DNA of 64,000 bases from JARRNE01 sp963824085 (GTDB taxonomy: Bacteria; Pseudomonadota; Gammaproteobacteria; Chromatiales; Chromatiaceae), in NCBI GenBank assembly GCA_963824085.1, contig CAWGNT010000024.1, positions 248,001-312,000 of the forward strand. Reading direction: 5' to 3'. Positions 54,667 through 62,831 of this stretch are shown here, in pieces. Positions within the stretch are counted from its first letter, which is position 1; every line of letters starts with the position of its first letter. Below the pieces are notes generated by a model. It was not told the origin of the DNA, did not search any database, and saw only the letters and a list, made by a program, of their open reading frames with translations. The position numbers and the translations under genes were made by a program.

Positions 54667-54807
54667 AATGGTGGCCCGCGGGCGGACACCGAGACGTCCT
54701 CACGCCGGGCTTGGTAAGGTTGGTACGAGAGAGGGCGGCAAGTGCTTTACGAGCGCAGTAGAAACGACAGGCCCTCACCTCGGCTCCGAAGGCGCGCCAT
54801 GTCTTGC

Positions 54808-55369
54808 TCACCGTGGCACGTCCTCGTAGATGGCTTCGATCGGGATGTCGACGTCGAGGCATTCGACGGAAACTGCGCCCTCGGTAATGATCTCGGGCTG
54901 CCAGTCGTTGCGGTGGCGGTAGATCTCGATCCGCGGTTTGTCCTGCGCCACGAGGAGGTACTCTTGGAGGCTGGGGATGGTCTGGTAGGCAAGCAGCTTC
55001 TCGCGCCGGTCGATGCGCTCGGTCGCTTCCGAGAGCACCTCGACGATTAGGCAGGGGCGCTCCCGAAAATAGGTTTCCCGATCGTTTGGATCGCAGCTGA
55101 GTACCAGGTCTGGGATAGTAGAAGATCTCCTGTCCGGCGATGGTGAGACGGACTTTCATGTCCGCCATAAACAGCTGGCAGCTGGTGCCGCGGGTGCGGG
55201 GCCGCAGCATGGTGGCGAAATTCAGTGCAATCAAACCATGGCGGTCGCTGGCCCCAACCATTGCGTAGACTTGCCCGTTGACGTACTCGTGGCGGATCTC
55301 GCTGTGCATCTCGCCGTCGAGATAGCCCTCGACGCTGACTCCGTGGGCTGGATTGTTGAGGCTAGTCAC
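54808..55369 (-). pseudogene. Uma2-family protein, copy 1, one-base insertion
   Basis: GTG start at 55369 (TSLNNPAHGVSVEGYLDGEM). A T inserted in 'GGTCTGGGATAG' near 55111 (copy 2 has GGTCGGGATAG) shifts the frame after EIFYYP. The C-terminal half is open from 54808 (VLSEATERIDRREKLLAYQT). Uma2 proteins have a PD-(D/E)XK nuclease fold; the intended catalytic segment RETYFRERPCLIVEVLS is in the shifted part. Confidence 0.75.
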
Positions 55370-55487
55370 CGAGACGTCCTCGCGCCGGGCTTGGTAAGGT
55401 TGGTAGCAGAGGGGACGGCAAGCGCTTTTTGAGCCCAGTATAAGCGACGCGCCCTCACCTCAGCCCCGAAGGGGCGCCATGCCTTGT

Positions 55488-56048
55488 TCACCGTGCCACG
55501 TCTTCGTAGATGGCTTGGATGGTGAGATTGGCATCAAGGCATTCGAGAGTCACACGGCCTTCCGTGATTATTTCTGGCCGCCAGTCGTTGCCGTGGCGGT
55601 AAATCTCAAGCCGCGCTTGGTTCTGCGCCACGAGGATGTATTCGCGCAGGCTGGGGATGGTCTGGTAGGCAAGCAGCTTCTCGCGCCGGTCGATGCGCTC
55701 GGTCGCTTCCGAGAGCACCTCGACGATCAGGCACGGGCGCTCCCGAAAATAGGTTTCCCGATCGTTTGGATCGCAGCTGAGTACCAGGTCGGGATAGTAG
55801 AAGATCTCCTGGCCGGCGATAGCCAGGTGGACTTTCATGTCCGATGTAAATAGCTGACATTTCCGTTCACGTGCAGCCGGCGTCAAGGCGAAGGCCATGG
55901 CATTAACGATCAACCCGTGGCGATCGCTCGCGCCGACCATCGCGTAGACCCGGCCACCGACGAATTCATGGCGAATCTCGCTGTGCAATTCGCCCTTGAG
56001 GTAGTCCTCGACACTGGTTTCGTAAGCTAGGTTTTTGCGGCTGGTCAT
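55488..56048 (-). CDS. Uma2-family PD-(D/E)XK nuclease-fold protein, copy 2
   Basis: 186 aa. Acidic pocket ELHSEIRHEFVGGRVYAMVG, FYYPDLVLSCD and PCLIVEVLSEATERIDR (D...E-x-L/V pattern with the family's conserved SEATE). The role of Uma2 proteins is unknown; they are abundant in cyanobacteria and other environmental bacteria. The ATG at 56048 aligns with the copy-1 start. Tandem with copy 1, including about 100 bp of similar flank. Confidence 0.82.
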   Translation of the reverse strand: MTSRKNLAYETSVEDYLKGELHSEIRHEFVGGRVYAMVGASDRHGLIVNAMAFALTPAARERKCQLFTSDMKVHLAIAGQEIFYYPDLVLSCDPNDRETYFRERPCLIVEVLSEATERIDRREKLLAYQTIPSLREYILVAQNQARLEIYRHGNDWRPEIITEGRVTLECLDANLTIQAIYEDVAR

Positions 56049-56201
56049 CGAGAGGTTCTCGCGCCGGGTTTGGTGGCCATGCTCGTACGAGGAGGCAGCA
56101 AGCGCGGGACGAAACGTCTGTAGAAACAGCAACTTATCCACTCGCCCGTGCCCTCTCCCCGAGGGCGCGAGGGCGTGCCTCGCCCTCCCGGGAATTAGCA
56201 A

Positions 56202-56271
56202 GTAGGATGTGGTGAGCGGAGCGAACCGCATCTTTCGCGATCGATGCGGTTCGTACCTCACCACATCCTAC
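56202..56271. repeat. 70-bp two-tier palindrome (GTAGGATGTGGTGAG family)
   Basis: Outer arms GTAGGATGTGGTGAG (56202-56216) and CTCACCACATCCTAC (56257-56271) are perfect; inner arms CGAACCGCATC (56222-56232) and GATGCGGTTCG (56243-56253) are also perfect. Degenerate copies lie at four other places in the window. Confidence 0.82.
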
Positions 56272-56309
56272 AGTCGTGCGACCTGCAAGGGGAACCGACA
56301 CCCCGGCTA

Positions 56310-57103
56310 TCACCAACGCCTGGGCTCGAAGCCGGGTCGGTTCTTCACCTCCATGATCTCGTCGCCGACAGCGAGCACCAGGAAGCCCTGCTTTTCGGCG
56401 TAGTTCAGCACGCCTTCGTCAATTGCAAGCGTGGCCAATACGCCTACTAAGGGGAGGTCGCAATACTCGGGAAAGAAGTCGCGGAATTTGGCGATCTCCG
56501 TGACGAAGCCGTCGACGTCGGCGCTACGTAAGGTCGCCTTGGTGCTGTTGAGACAGACCAAGTCGCTGGTTAGAGCGATGGCGTCGAATTCCTGCATCCG
56601 GCCGCCCGGAAGGCGACGCTTGCGGCGAATCGAAAGGTCTAGAACGTCCCAGGCGAGGGCCTCTTTGACCACGCGCGCCAGGCTCGGGTACACCAAGTCC
56701 TCCACCATGGTGCCGAGCTTGTTGCTCAGGTCTCCCCACTTGCGGTTCATCTCGCGCCGATCTTCGTGCATTTCGTCTTTGAAAGAGCGCATCTCGTCCT
56801 TGAATCCCCCCATCTCGTCTTTGAAGGAGAGCATCTCGTCCTTGAATCCCCCCATCTCGTCTTTGAAGGAAAGCATCTCGTCCTTGAATCCCCCCATCTC
56901 GTCTTTGAAGGAACGCATCTCGTCCTTGAACTCGCGCATCTCGTCCTTAATTCGCGCATCTCGTCCTTGAACTCCCGCAGCTCCATTTCCGTGCGCATTT
57001 GGGAGTTGTAGAGCTTGTTGAATTCGATGCCGACATTAACGACGAACCGATCGATCGAGTCCTCCAGACGATCGACTCGTTCCTCCACGGCTGCCATTGT
57101 CAT
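56310..57103 (-). pseudogene. Heptad-repeat coiled-coil protein with nuclease-like C-terminus (DUF3782-like), one frameshift
   Basis: N-terminal frame from ATG 57103 (MTMAAVEERVDRLEDSIDRF) breaks near 56949 by one missing base; the rest reads on from 56939 to 56310, about 264 aa. Residues about 40-100 are some ten FKDEM heptads with 14-residue units (FKDEMGGFKDEMLS), encoded by a 42-base tandem repeat. The C-terminal domain (EFDAIAL, EIAKFRDFFPEY, IDEGVLNYAEKQGFLVLAVG) is like DUF3782, which has a PD-(D/E)XK fold, but the usual E-x-K is not obvious (LNSTKATLR), so catalysis is doubtful. Confidence 0.7.
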
Positions 57104-57247
57104 CGTTGGCTCCTCATGGGCCCGAGATTGCCTGCAGTATAGCCGCCGACAGGGCGCAACGATCAAAGCCCGTTAGCGGAATCGGAAGCGAACCGCGGTT
57201 GTCGCGATTGATGCGGTTTGCTCCGCTCACCACACGTTACTGGCGCG

Positions 57248-58414
57248 CTAGGCCGCAGGCCAGTACGCGGTGGCGATGCCGTCTCCTAGGTCCGCCTCGA
57301 CCAGCCGCTTGCGCACTTCCAGCAGCCGCTCGATGAGCTGCGGCTCGAAGGCCTCGTAGCCTTCCGCATCGGGCACACGCTTAACGACGACCCCGAGCAG
57401 CTCGGTGATGGCGTTGCCGACTGAGTTCTGGCTGATGGTGACGATCAGCTTGCCGTCGTCGTTGCGGTAGATGAGCTGCTTGAAGGCGGGCTGCCAGCGG
57501 ATGGAGTTGGCGTAGGCGGCGTCCGTGATGCAGCGGTCGCGAACCTTCTTGGCGCTCTTGAGGAAGTCGTTGTTGAAGAGGAGCACGTTCTCGACCTGCT
57601 CGGGGAAGTGGACGTCCTTCGGCATCGGTGCGTTGCGGGTGGAGACCTGGGAGAAGAAGGTGCGGTAGAAGTCGATGAAGCCCTGCAGGATCTCGTCGTA
57701 CTCATGCCAGAAGCGGACATCGCGCAGGGCGTCAACGCCGCCTTGGATCTCCCAGCAGGGCAGGCCCTGGGGATAGCCGGTCAGCCCGATGCGGGAATCC
57801 GGCGCGCTCGCCGGCTTCAGTATCCTGAGGTCCAATGCGCGTTCGAAGAACTCCCGATAGACGTCCCGCATGTATGCCTGGAACAGGCTGTGCTGGCCGC
57901 CGTCGGTGAGATTCGGATTCGCGGGGTCTGCGAGCTGGGCCGCCCGCAGCTCATCCATCGGGAAGACGATGAAGTGGTTGTGGAGCATGCGGATGCTGGG
58001 TACCCCAGGGGATGTAAGGGGCCAGGTCGCATCCAGGCTTGCCTCGCCGGCAAGGACCAGCGCCTCCTCCGGGTCCGGATACTCCTCGATCATGTACTCG
58101 ATCAGGATCTGGTTCATCCGGTTCCAGACCCGTTTGACCGGCGCCGGAACCTGGGTGCGGCGTACCGGCCTCCCGAGTGGGTCCAGGATCACTTGGGAAG
58201 TGTTGTAAATGATGGACGCGTCGAGCTCGCTGCTGTGCCCGATGGCCTTGCGGTAGAGCAGGAGGTTTTCCGGGTTGATGAGCAGGCCGTTGTTGTGAAC
58301 CAGGTCGTTGAGGTTCTCGGTGCTGTTGAAGAACTCGTTGGGCTTCATGCCCTCCGGAACCTCCAGCGGAATGGGACGGAAGGGGGTCAGAATCTCGCGG
58401 GGGCCGTATTCCAC
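57248..58414 (-). CDS. Uncharacterised conserved-looking protein, 388 aa
   Basis: GTG start at 58414, reading MEYGPREILTPFRPIPLEVP. No signal peptide or membrane helix. Notable segments are RMLHNHFIVFPMDELRAAQL, EIQGGVDALRDVRFWHEYDE and LFNNDFLKSAKKVRDRC. The 'HNHFIVF' string recalls the alternating His pattern of HIT/galactose-1-phosphate uridylyltransferase-like enzymes, but the match is weak. No family is assigned. Frame is intact over 1.2 kb, with strong coding composition. Confidence 0.7.
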   Translation of the reverse strand: MEYGPREILTPFRPIPLEVPEGMKPNEFFNSTENLNDLVHNNGLLINPENLLLYRKAIGHSSELDASIIYNTSQVILDPLGRPVRRTQVPAPVKRVWNRMNQILIEYMIEEYPDPEEALVLAGEASLDATWPLTSPGVPSIRMLHNHFIVFPMDELRAAQLADPANPNLTDGGQHSLFQAYMRDVYREFFERALDLRILKPASAPDSRIGLTGYPQGLPCWEIQGGVDALRDVRFWHEYDEILQGFIDFYRTFFSQVSTRNAPMPKDVHFPEQVENVLLFNNDFLKSAKKVRDRCITDAAYANSIRWQPAFKQLIYRNDDGKLIVTISQNSVGNAITELLGVVVKRVPDAEGYEAFEPQLIERLLEVRKRLVEADLGDGIATAYWPAA

Positions 58415-58690
58415 GGTCTAGCTACTCCGTTAGTGATGCTTGAGTATGGGCGGGCTTGGGGGGTCCAGGTCATAGGTGTCTGACCGAGCGCGCGGGGCTG
58501 GGCCTGCATTCTCAGCGCCAGGCGGGAGGAGCGGTTTGCCCTGGCAGCCAAGAGCCGAGTCCGTTCGGGTACGGCCCCTGGAAGCTGTGCTTCTGAATGG
58601 CTGCTCGACGGCTGCGGCGCTTACATGGAGCTCAAACAAACGGATTGCTCACGCGCAAAGGTGTCGAGCCAACGATCGCAATCGACCCCC
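58415..58690. other. Intergenic, first copy of a 36-bp direct repeat
   Basis: Nothing coding recognised. 58654-58689 is one copy of a 36-base direct repeat (CGCAAAGGTGTCGAGCCAAC...) whose second copy is at 58719-58754. Confidence 0.5.
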
Positions 58691-58754
58691 GTAGGAGCGA
58701 GCTCGCTCGCGACCGCCCCGCAAAGGTGTCGAGCCAACGATCGCAACCGACCCC
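58654..58754. repeat. 36-bp direct repeat pair flanking a REP
   Basis: 58654-58689 and 58719-58754 are identical except for one base (GCAATCGACCCC / GCAACCGACCCC). The forward REP at 58691-58712 lies between them, as if a REP inserted into a duplicated target. Confidence 0.8.
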
Positions 58755-58812
58755 GAAGTAGGACGATTTTGCGGTCAATTCCCAGACAGGTCGCGAGCAA
58801 GCTCGCTCCTAC
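58691..58812. repeat. REPIN
   Basis: Forward REP 58691-58712 and inverted REP 58791-58812. Followed by GCTGGAACGTTAAGCATC, related to the strings after the REPINs at 27.2 and 54.5 kb, and by a short VapC-tail-like relic (about 58895-58945). Confidence 0.88.
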
Positions 58813-58962
58813 GGGGTGCTGCGGGCGGTGTTTGAGGCCGCTGCCGGGTGTGCCGCGCTGGAACGTTAAGCATCTGACGGGTGGCGTGTTTCGGCGTCAG
58901 GCTCGGCGTAGAGGGGTCTCTGTTGCGCCGCCGTCTTCCGAGGCCGCGTCGATCCCGTCGTG

Positions 58963-60018
58963 TCAGGTCTTCCGGCGGGCGGCAGTGGCCGCGGCGAGCT
59001 CACTCAGCATGGGTGCTGTGTCGGCCCAACCCACGCAGGCGTCGGTGATGCTCTGCCCGTAGACCAGGTCGTGCTCGGGGGTCAGATCCTGGCGACCGGC
59101 CACTAGGTGGCTCTCGACCATGACCCCGATGATCCGTTGATCCCCGCGGGCGATCTGTCCGGCCACATCCCGCGACACCTGGATCTGTTTCTCCGGGCGC
59201 TTGCGGCTGTTGGCGTGGCTGAAGTCGATCATGATCTTGGGGGTCAACCCAGCCTCGATGATCTCGTCGGACGCGATGTTGACGCTCTCGGTGTCGTAGT
59301 TGGGCCTTTGGCCGCCGCGCAGGATGATGTGGGTATCCTCGTTGCCGGAGGTGCTGAAGATGGCGGAGTTGCCTTCCTTCGTGACGGACATGAAGACGTG
59401 GGGCCTGGCCGCCGCATGAATGGCGTCGATGGCGACCTTGGCGGAGCCGTCCGTGGCGTTCTTGAAGCCGACCGGGCAGGAGAGACCCGAGGCGAGCTCC
59501 CGATGCCCCTGGCTTTCCGTAGTGCGCGCGCCGATTGCCCCCCAGCTGATGATGTCGGCGATGTACTGGGGGCTGATCAGGTCGAGGAACTCGGTGCCGG
59601 CGGGGACACCCATCTCTGCAAGATCCAGCAGCAGCTTGCGCGCCAGGCGCAGCCCCTTGTTGATCTCGAAGCTGCCGTCCAGATCGGGGTCGTTGATGAG
59701 CCCTTTCCAGCCGACCGTGGTGCGCGGCTTCTCGAAGTAGACCCGCATGACGATCATCAGGTCGTCCCTGAGCTCGTCACGCACGCCGGCCAGCCGGGAT
59801 GCGTATTCCATCGCCGCTTGGGGGTCATGAACGGAGCAGGGGCCGACCACCACCAGCAGGCGGTCGTCTTCCCCGTGGAGGATGCGCTTGATCTCACGGC
59901 GGGCGTTGTAGACGGTCTCCGCCGCAGTGTCGCTGAGGGGGAACTCCTCTTGGAGGGATCGGGGCGGCGCCACCTGCTTGATGTCGCGAATGCGCAGGTC
60001 GTCAGTTTGATGTCGCAT
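58963..60018 (-). CDS. aroG: DAHP synthase, AroG-type class I
   Basis: 351 aa; 3-deoxy-D-arabino-heptulosonate 7-phosphate synthase, first step of the shikimate pathway. Motifs include VVGPCSVHDPQAAMEYASRL, FEKPRTTVGWKGLINDPDLD, TESQGHRELASGLS, VGFKNATDG and IMIDFSHANSRK. The metal-binding Cys is in GPCSVHD. N-terminal region resembles feedback-sensitive AroF/G/H enzymes. Start ATG at 60018 is typical. Confidence 0.96.
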   Translation of the reverse strand: MRHQTDDLRIRDIKQVAPPRSLQEEFPLSDTAAETVYNARREIKRILHGEDDRLLVVVGPCSVHDPQAAMEYASRLAGVRDELRDDLMIVMRVYFEKPRTTVGWKGLINDPDLDGSFEINKGLRLARKLLLDLAEMGVPAGTEFLDLISPQYIADIISWGAIGARTTESQGHRELASGLSCPVGFKNATDGSAKVAIDAIHAAARPHVFMSVTKEGNSAIFSTSGNEDTHIILRGGQRPNYDTESVNIASDEIIEAGLTPKIMIDFSHANSRKRPEKQIQVSRDVAGQIARGDQRIIGVMVESHLVAGRQDLTPEHDLVYGQSITDACVGWADTAPMLSELAAATAARRKT

Positions 60019-60048
60019 TGAAACTAAGCCAGTCTTTTTCGGTTCGAG

Positions 60049-60603
60049 CTAATCTTCATTCGTTGCCGCTTTGACGGAGGCCGCAATCTGGCCAATAGGT
60101 ACGAACATGGCGACTGGCTCAGGTCGATCGCCAAGGATACCACTGACGAGCTCGATGGGTTTGAAGCCCAAGGCGGAATAAAAGGCAACCGCGTCGGCTT
60201 TGGCATCCACCACCACGCCTACGCAGCCGACGCGGTCGCGTAGTTCTAGGGCAAGTTCCAACATAGCGCGCAGTAGTAGCCTGCCGATGCCATACCCTTG
60301 GAAACGATTGTCGACGGCTAGTCGGGCCAGGCGCAGGACAGGCAGTGGGTAAGCGGGCAGGCGCCGGCGCAAAGTTTTCGTCAGCCTCTCCGTAGTCATC
60401 TCCCCGCTGGACACGGCGGCAAAGCCGGTGATGAGGTCACCCTGGACGGCGACATAGGCCGTTCCGATGTGGTGTCGAAACTGGTTCTGTCCGGCGTAGC
60501 GCTGAAAAAAGCGATCGAGATCAATATCCCCGCTACGAAATCCTGATCGGTCGTCCCGTGGCTGCAGTCGCCGGACGCGAACCTCGAGCCTCGCGTTACT
60601 CAC
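60049..60603 (-). CDS. GNAT-family acetyltransferase toxin (TacT-like)
   Basis: 184 aa. GNAT core with acetyl-CoA loop RFQGYGIGRLLLRAMLE, following FAAVSSGEMT and VLRLARLAVDN, and ending AVAFYSALGFKPIELV. This matches TacT-type toxins that acetylate aminoacyl-tRNA. Its start overlaps the upstream antitoxin gene by 8 bp. Confidence 0.85.
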   Translation of the reverse strand: MSNARLEVRVRRLQPRDDRSGFRSGDIDLDRFFQRYAGQNQFRHHIGTAYVAVQGDLITGFAAVSSGEMTTERLTKTLRRRLPAYPLPVLRLARLAVDNRFQGYGIGRLLLRAMLELALELRDRVGCVGVVVDAKADAVAFYSALGFKPIELVSGILGDRPEPVAMFVPIGQIAASVKAATNED

Positions 60604-60862
60604 GGAACAGCGCTGTCAGGGCATCCGTGGGCGGACTTTGTTCTGCGATGCGTTTTGCCGTCTCCTCCATTGCCTCGCTGGTCAACACCAGCCGCGAGGG
60701 GATGACCAAATCCTCGGGAATCTCGCGCAGTGCCTGCAGGTGATGCTGCAGCGCCTCTTCGATCAGGTAGGCCTTCTTCACACCGTGACGCTTCACGTAC
60801 GCTTCAACCTCGGCCTTGGTCTCTTCCGAGATGTGAGCGGAAACTTGCGTGGTTGTGGGCAT
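60596..60862 (-). CDS. RHH-type antitoxin of the TacT-like module
   Basis: 88 aa. N-terminal ribbon-helix-helix: TTQVSAHISEETKAEVEAYV followed by KKAYLIEEALQHHL. The C-terminal part SEAMEETAKRIAEQSPPTDA would bind the toxin. ATG at 60862 is preferred; a start at 60985 would add a poor extension. Direct ATACAA repeats sit just upstream. Confidence 0.82.
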   Translation of the reverse strand: MPTTTQVSAHISEETKAEVEAYVKRHGVKKAYLIEEALQHHLQALREIPEDLVIPSRLVLTSEAMEETAKRIAEQSPPTDALTALFRE

Positions 60863-60865
60863 GGC

Positions 60866-60881
60866 ATACAACTCTATACAA
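60866..60881 (-). promoter_or_regulatory. Direct repeats, possible antitoxin operator
   Basis: Two ATACAA hexamers (60866-60871 and 60876-60881) are spaced exactly 10 bases, one helical turn, a pattern typical for RHH repressor sites. They begin 3 bases from the antitoxin start codon. Confidence 0.45.
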
Positions 60882-61237
60882 AAAATTAGATTTATGTAGA
60901 AGTTACCATGCAAGTGCGCAGCAGCGAAGCTGCAGGCGTTCTTCGGCGTCGACTTGGCACGAGCTGGACAGGGCGACTCCGTCACGCTTTGAAATAGGTG
61001 ATTAGGGCTTTTCCTCAGGCGCGTCCGCGGGTGTGCTTTGCCGCGGCGCTGGTTGCCGTCCGTGGCATCTGGTTTCCGGCATTCCCTGCCGGAACGACGA
61101 CCCCGATATTGCCCAGCGTGTCATCCCGGCACGGAACGCCGGGATCCAGGCTCCAGGGAAGGGATTCGGAGCGTCCAGCTGAGCTTTAGCACTAATCACG
61201 TTAGATTTGTTCCCCAAAACACCTGGGACCCTCGGCC
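60882..61237. other. Intergenic with dispersed repeat C
   Basis: 356 bp. Contains a small hairpin (CCGGCATTCCCTGCCGG, about 61077) and dispersed repeat C at 61120-61195. No gene seen. Confidence 0.5.
61120..61195 (-). repeat. Dispersed repeat, copy C (inverted)
   Basis: In reverse orientation: GTGCTAAAGCTCAGCTGGAC, then CTGGATCCCGGCGTTCCGTGCCGGGATGAC. Similar along its length to copy B at 50627-50703. Confidence 0.65.
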
Positions 61238-62113
61238 TTAGCGAAGGATGACGGCGAGGGTCAGCGGGATGGTCACGAGGCTGGCCATATTGCCCCAGAT
61301 CACGATGGAGGCGACCGCCTCCGGCTCCTGGCGATACTGTTCCGCCAGCACGTAGTTGAGCACCGCGGGCGGCAATGCGGCGAACAGGACGAGCTGTCGG
61401 GAACGGTCCCCCGGCAAGGGCAGTACAAGCAGGGCGGGCAGCGCTGCGATCAGGCCTGCCGCCGGCCGCAGGAAGGCGCCGAGAAGGCCGATCCGCCAGT
61501 GGGACCAGTCCGCCTCGGTCAGCCGAACCCCGAGCGCGAACAGCATCAGGGGGATGGCCACCTGGCCCAGCATCTCGATCCCCAAGGCGACGGGTTTGGG
61601 GAGGTGGATGTCCAGGAGCGAGAGGCTCAGTCCCAGTAGGCACGCGAGCACGAGAGGCATGCGAAGCAGCCCCGCGAGGCTCCGCTGGTGGTCGAGGATG
61701 CGTATCCCGAGTGTGAAGTGGAGCAGGTTCTCGACCAGGAAAAGCACCACCGCCGCCGGGAGCGCGTGCTCCCCAAACGAGAGCACTGCAAGCGGCAGAC
61801 CCATGTTGCCGGAATTGTTGAACATCATCGGCGGGACCAGGGTGCGGTACGCCGTTCCGGTCGCTCGGCACACGACCAGCGCGATCAGCCCTGACCCTAG
61901 CACCACGACGGCCGCGCCGACGGCCAGGTCGAGGTATTGGCCGATCTGAAAGTCCTTGCCCGAGAGGACGTGGAAGATGAGCGCCGGGGTGAAGACGTCC
62001 AGGTTGATGCGGTTGGCGGCCGTCATGTCCGGCCCGTGGCGGCGGGCGTACAACCAGCCGACCAGCACCAGGCCGAACACCGGCGCGACGATGGAGAGGA
62101 TCTTGGTGATCAA
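61238..62113 (-). CDS. AEC-family transporter (auxin efflux carrier fold)
   Basis: 291 aa polytopic protein with about ten hydrophobic helices. The family's broken-helix motifs are visible as FTPALIFHVL and MFNNSGNMGLPLA, and in the second half IPLMLFALGVRL and LPPAVLNYVLAEQY. Exports or imports organic anions in known bacterial members. It follows the phosphatase gene by 16 bp on the same strand. Confidence 0.85.
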   Translation of the reverse strand: MITKILSIVAPVFGLVLVGWLYARRHGPDMTAANRINLDVFTPALIFHVLSGKDFQIGQYLDLAVGAAVVVLGSGLIALVVCRATGTAYRTLVPPMMFNNSGNMGLPLAVLSFGEHALPAAVVLFLVENLLHFTLGIRILDHQRSLAGLLRMPLVLACLLGLSLSLLDIHLPKPVALGIEMLGQVAIPLMLFALGVRLTEADWSHWRIGLLGAFLRPAAGLIAALPALLVLPLPGDRSRQLVLFAALPPAVLNYVLAEQYRQEPEAVASIVIWGNMASLVTIPLTLAVILR

Positions 62114-62129
62114 CCGGACGGCCGAAGGC

Positions 62130-62729
62130 TCAGCGAATCTGGCGCGCGTTCACGCACTCGACGCTTGCCCCGAAGCGTTCGTGGCGGATTCGCACGACCC
62201 CGGCGTAGTCCAGCCGGAGGCGATACCAACGCTCCGGGGCGGCCCGCAGGACGCGTCCGACCAGCGCTCGTATGACGCCGGCGTGGGCGACGATGAGCAA
62301 GTGGCGCCCGGGGTGGGAGGCAATCAGGTTATCGTAGGCGTGGCCGACGCGCTCACTCAGGCTTGCGAGGGATTCGCCGCCGTCGGGGCGGCAGTTGAGG
62401 GGGTCGCGGTAGAAGGCCTCGAAGGCGTCGGGATCTTCTGCCATGACTTGGCGCGGGGTGCGCCCTTCCCAGCTCCCCATTCCCACCTCCCGCAGCTCGG
62501 GCTCCACCGCGAGGGGCAATCCGTGGCGCGATGCGAGCTCGACGGCGAAGGCGCGGCAGCGGGCGAGGGGCGAGGCGACGATCTGATGCCACGGGCGATG
62601 ATCTCCCACCGCCTGCCGCATCTGCTCCCAGCCCAGCGCACTGAGCGGGTCGTCGGTGCCGTTGCCCCGGTAGCACCGGCCGCCTTGCGGCTCGCCGTGG
62701 CGGATGAGATCGACGACTGTGTCTTTCAT
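62130..62729 (-). CDS. Histidine phosphatase (CobC/PhoE-like)
   Basis: 199 aa. Catalytic RHG in DLIRHGEPQGGRCYRG, second region ASPLARCRAFA, acid in ELREVGMGSWEGRTPRQV, and the C-terminal His in LLIVAHAGVIRALV. This branch of the family includes alpha-ribazole phosphatase (CobC) in cobalamin synthesis. No other cob genes are in the window. The ATG at 62729 is right for the family; a longer frame starts upstream in unrelated sequence. Confidence 0.86.
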   Translation of the reverse strand: MKDTVVDLIRHGEPQGGRCYRGNGTDDPLSALGWEQMRQAVGDHRPWHQIVASPLARCRAFAVELASRHGLPLAVEPELREVGMGSWEGRTPRQVMAEDPDAFEAFYRDPLNCRPDGGESLASLSERVGHAYDNLIASHPGRHLLIVAHAGVIRALVGRVLRAAPERWYRLRLDYAGVVRIRHERFGASVECVNARQIR

Positions 62730-62831
62730 TAGGGTGTTGTGGGCCGAAAAGGGGCGGGCGATGGGTATACTTGGCGCTTCCCGTCGCCTCGGCCACAATT
62801 GTACCCAACACGTTCCAAGCAGAAGGCGGAA

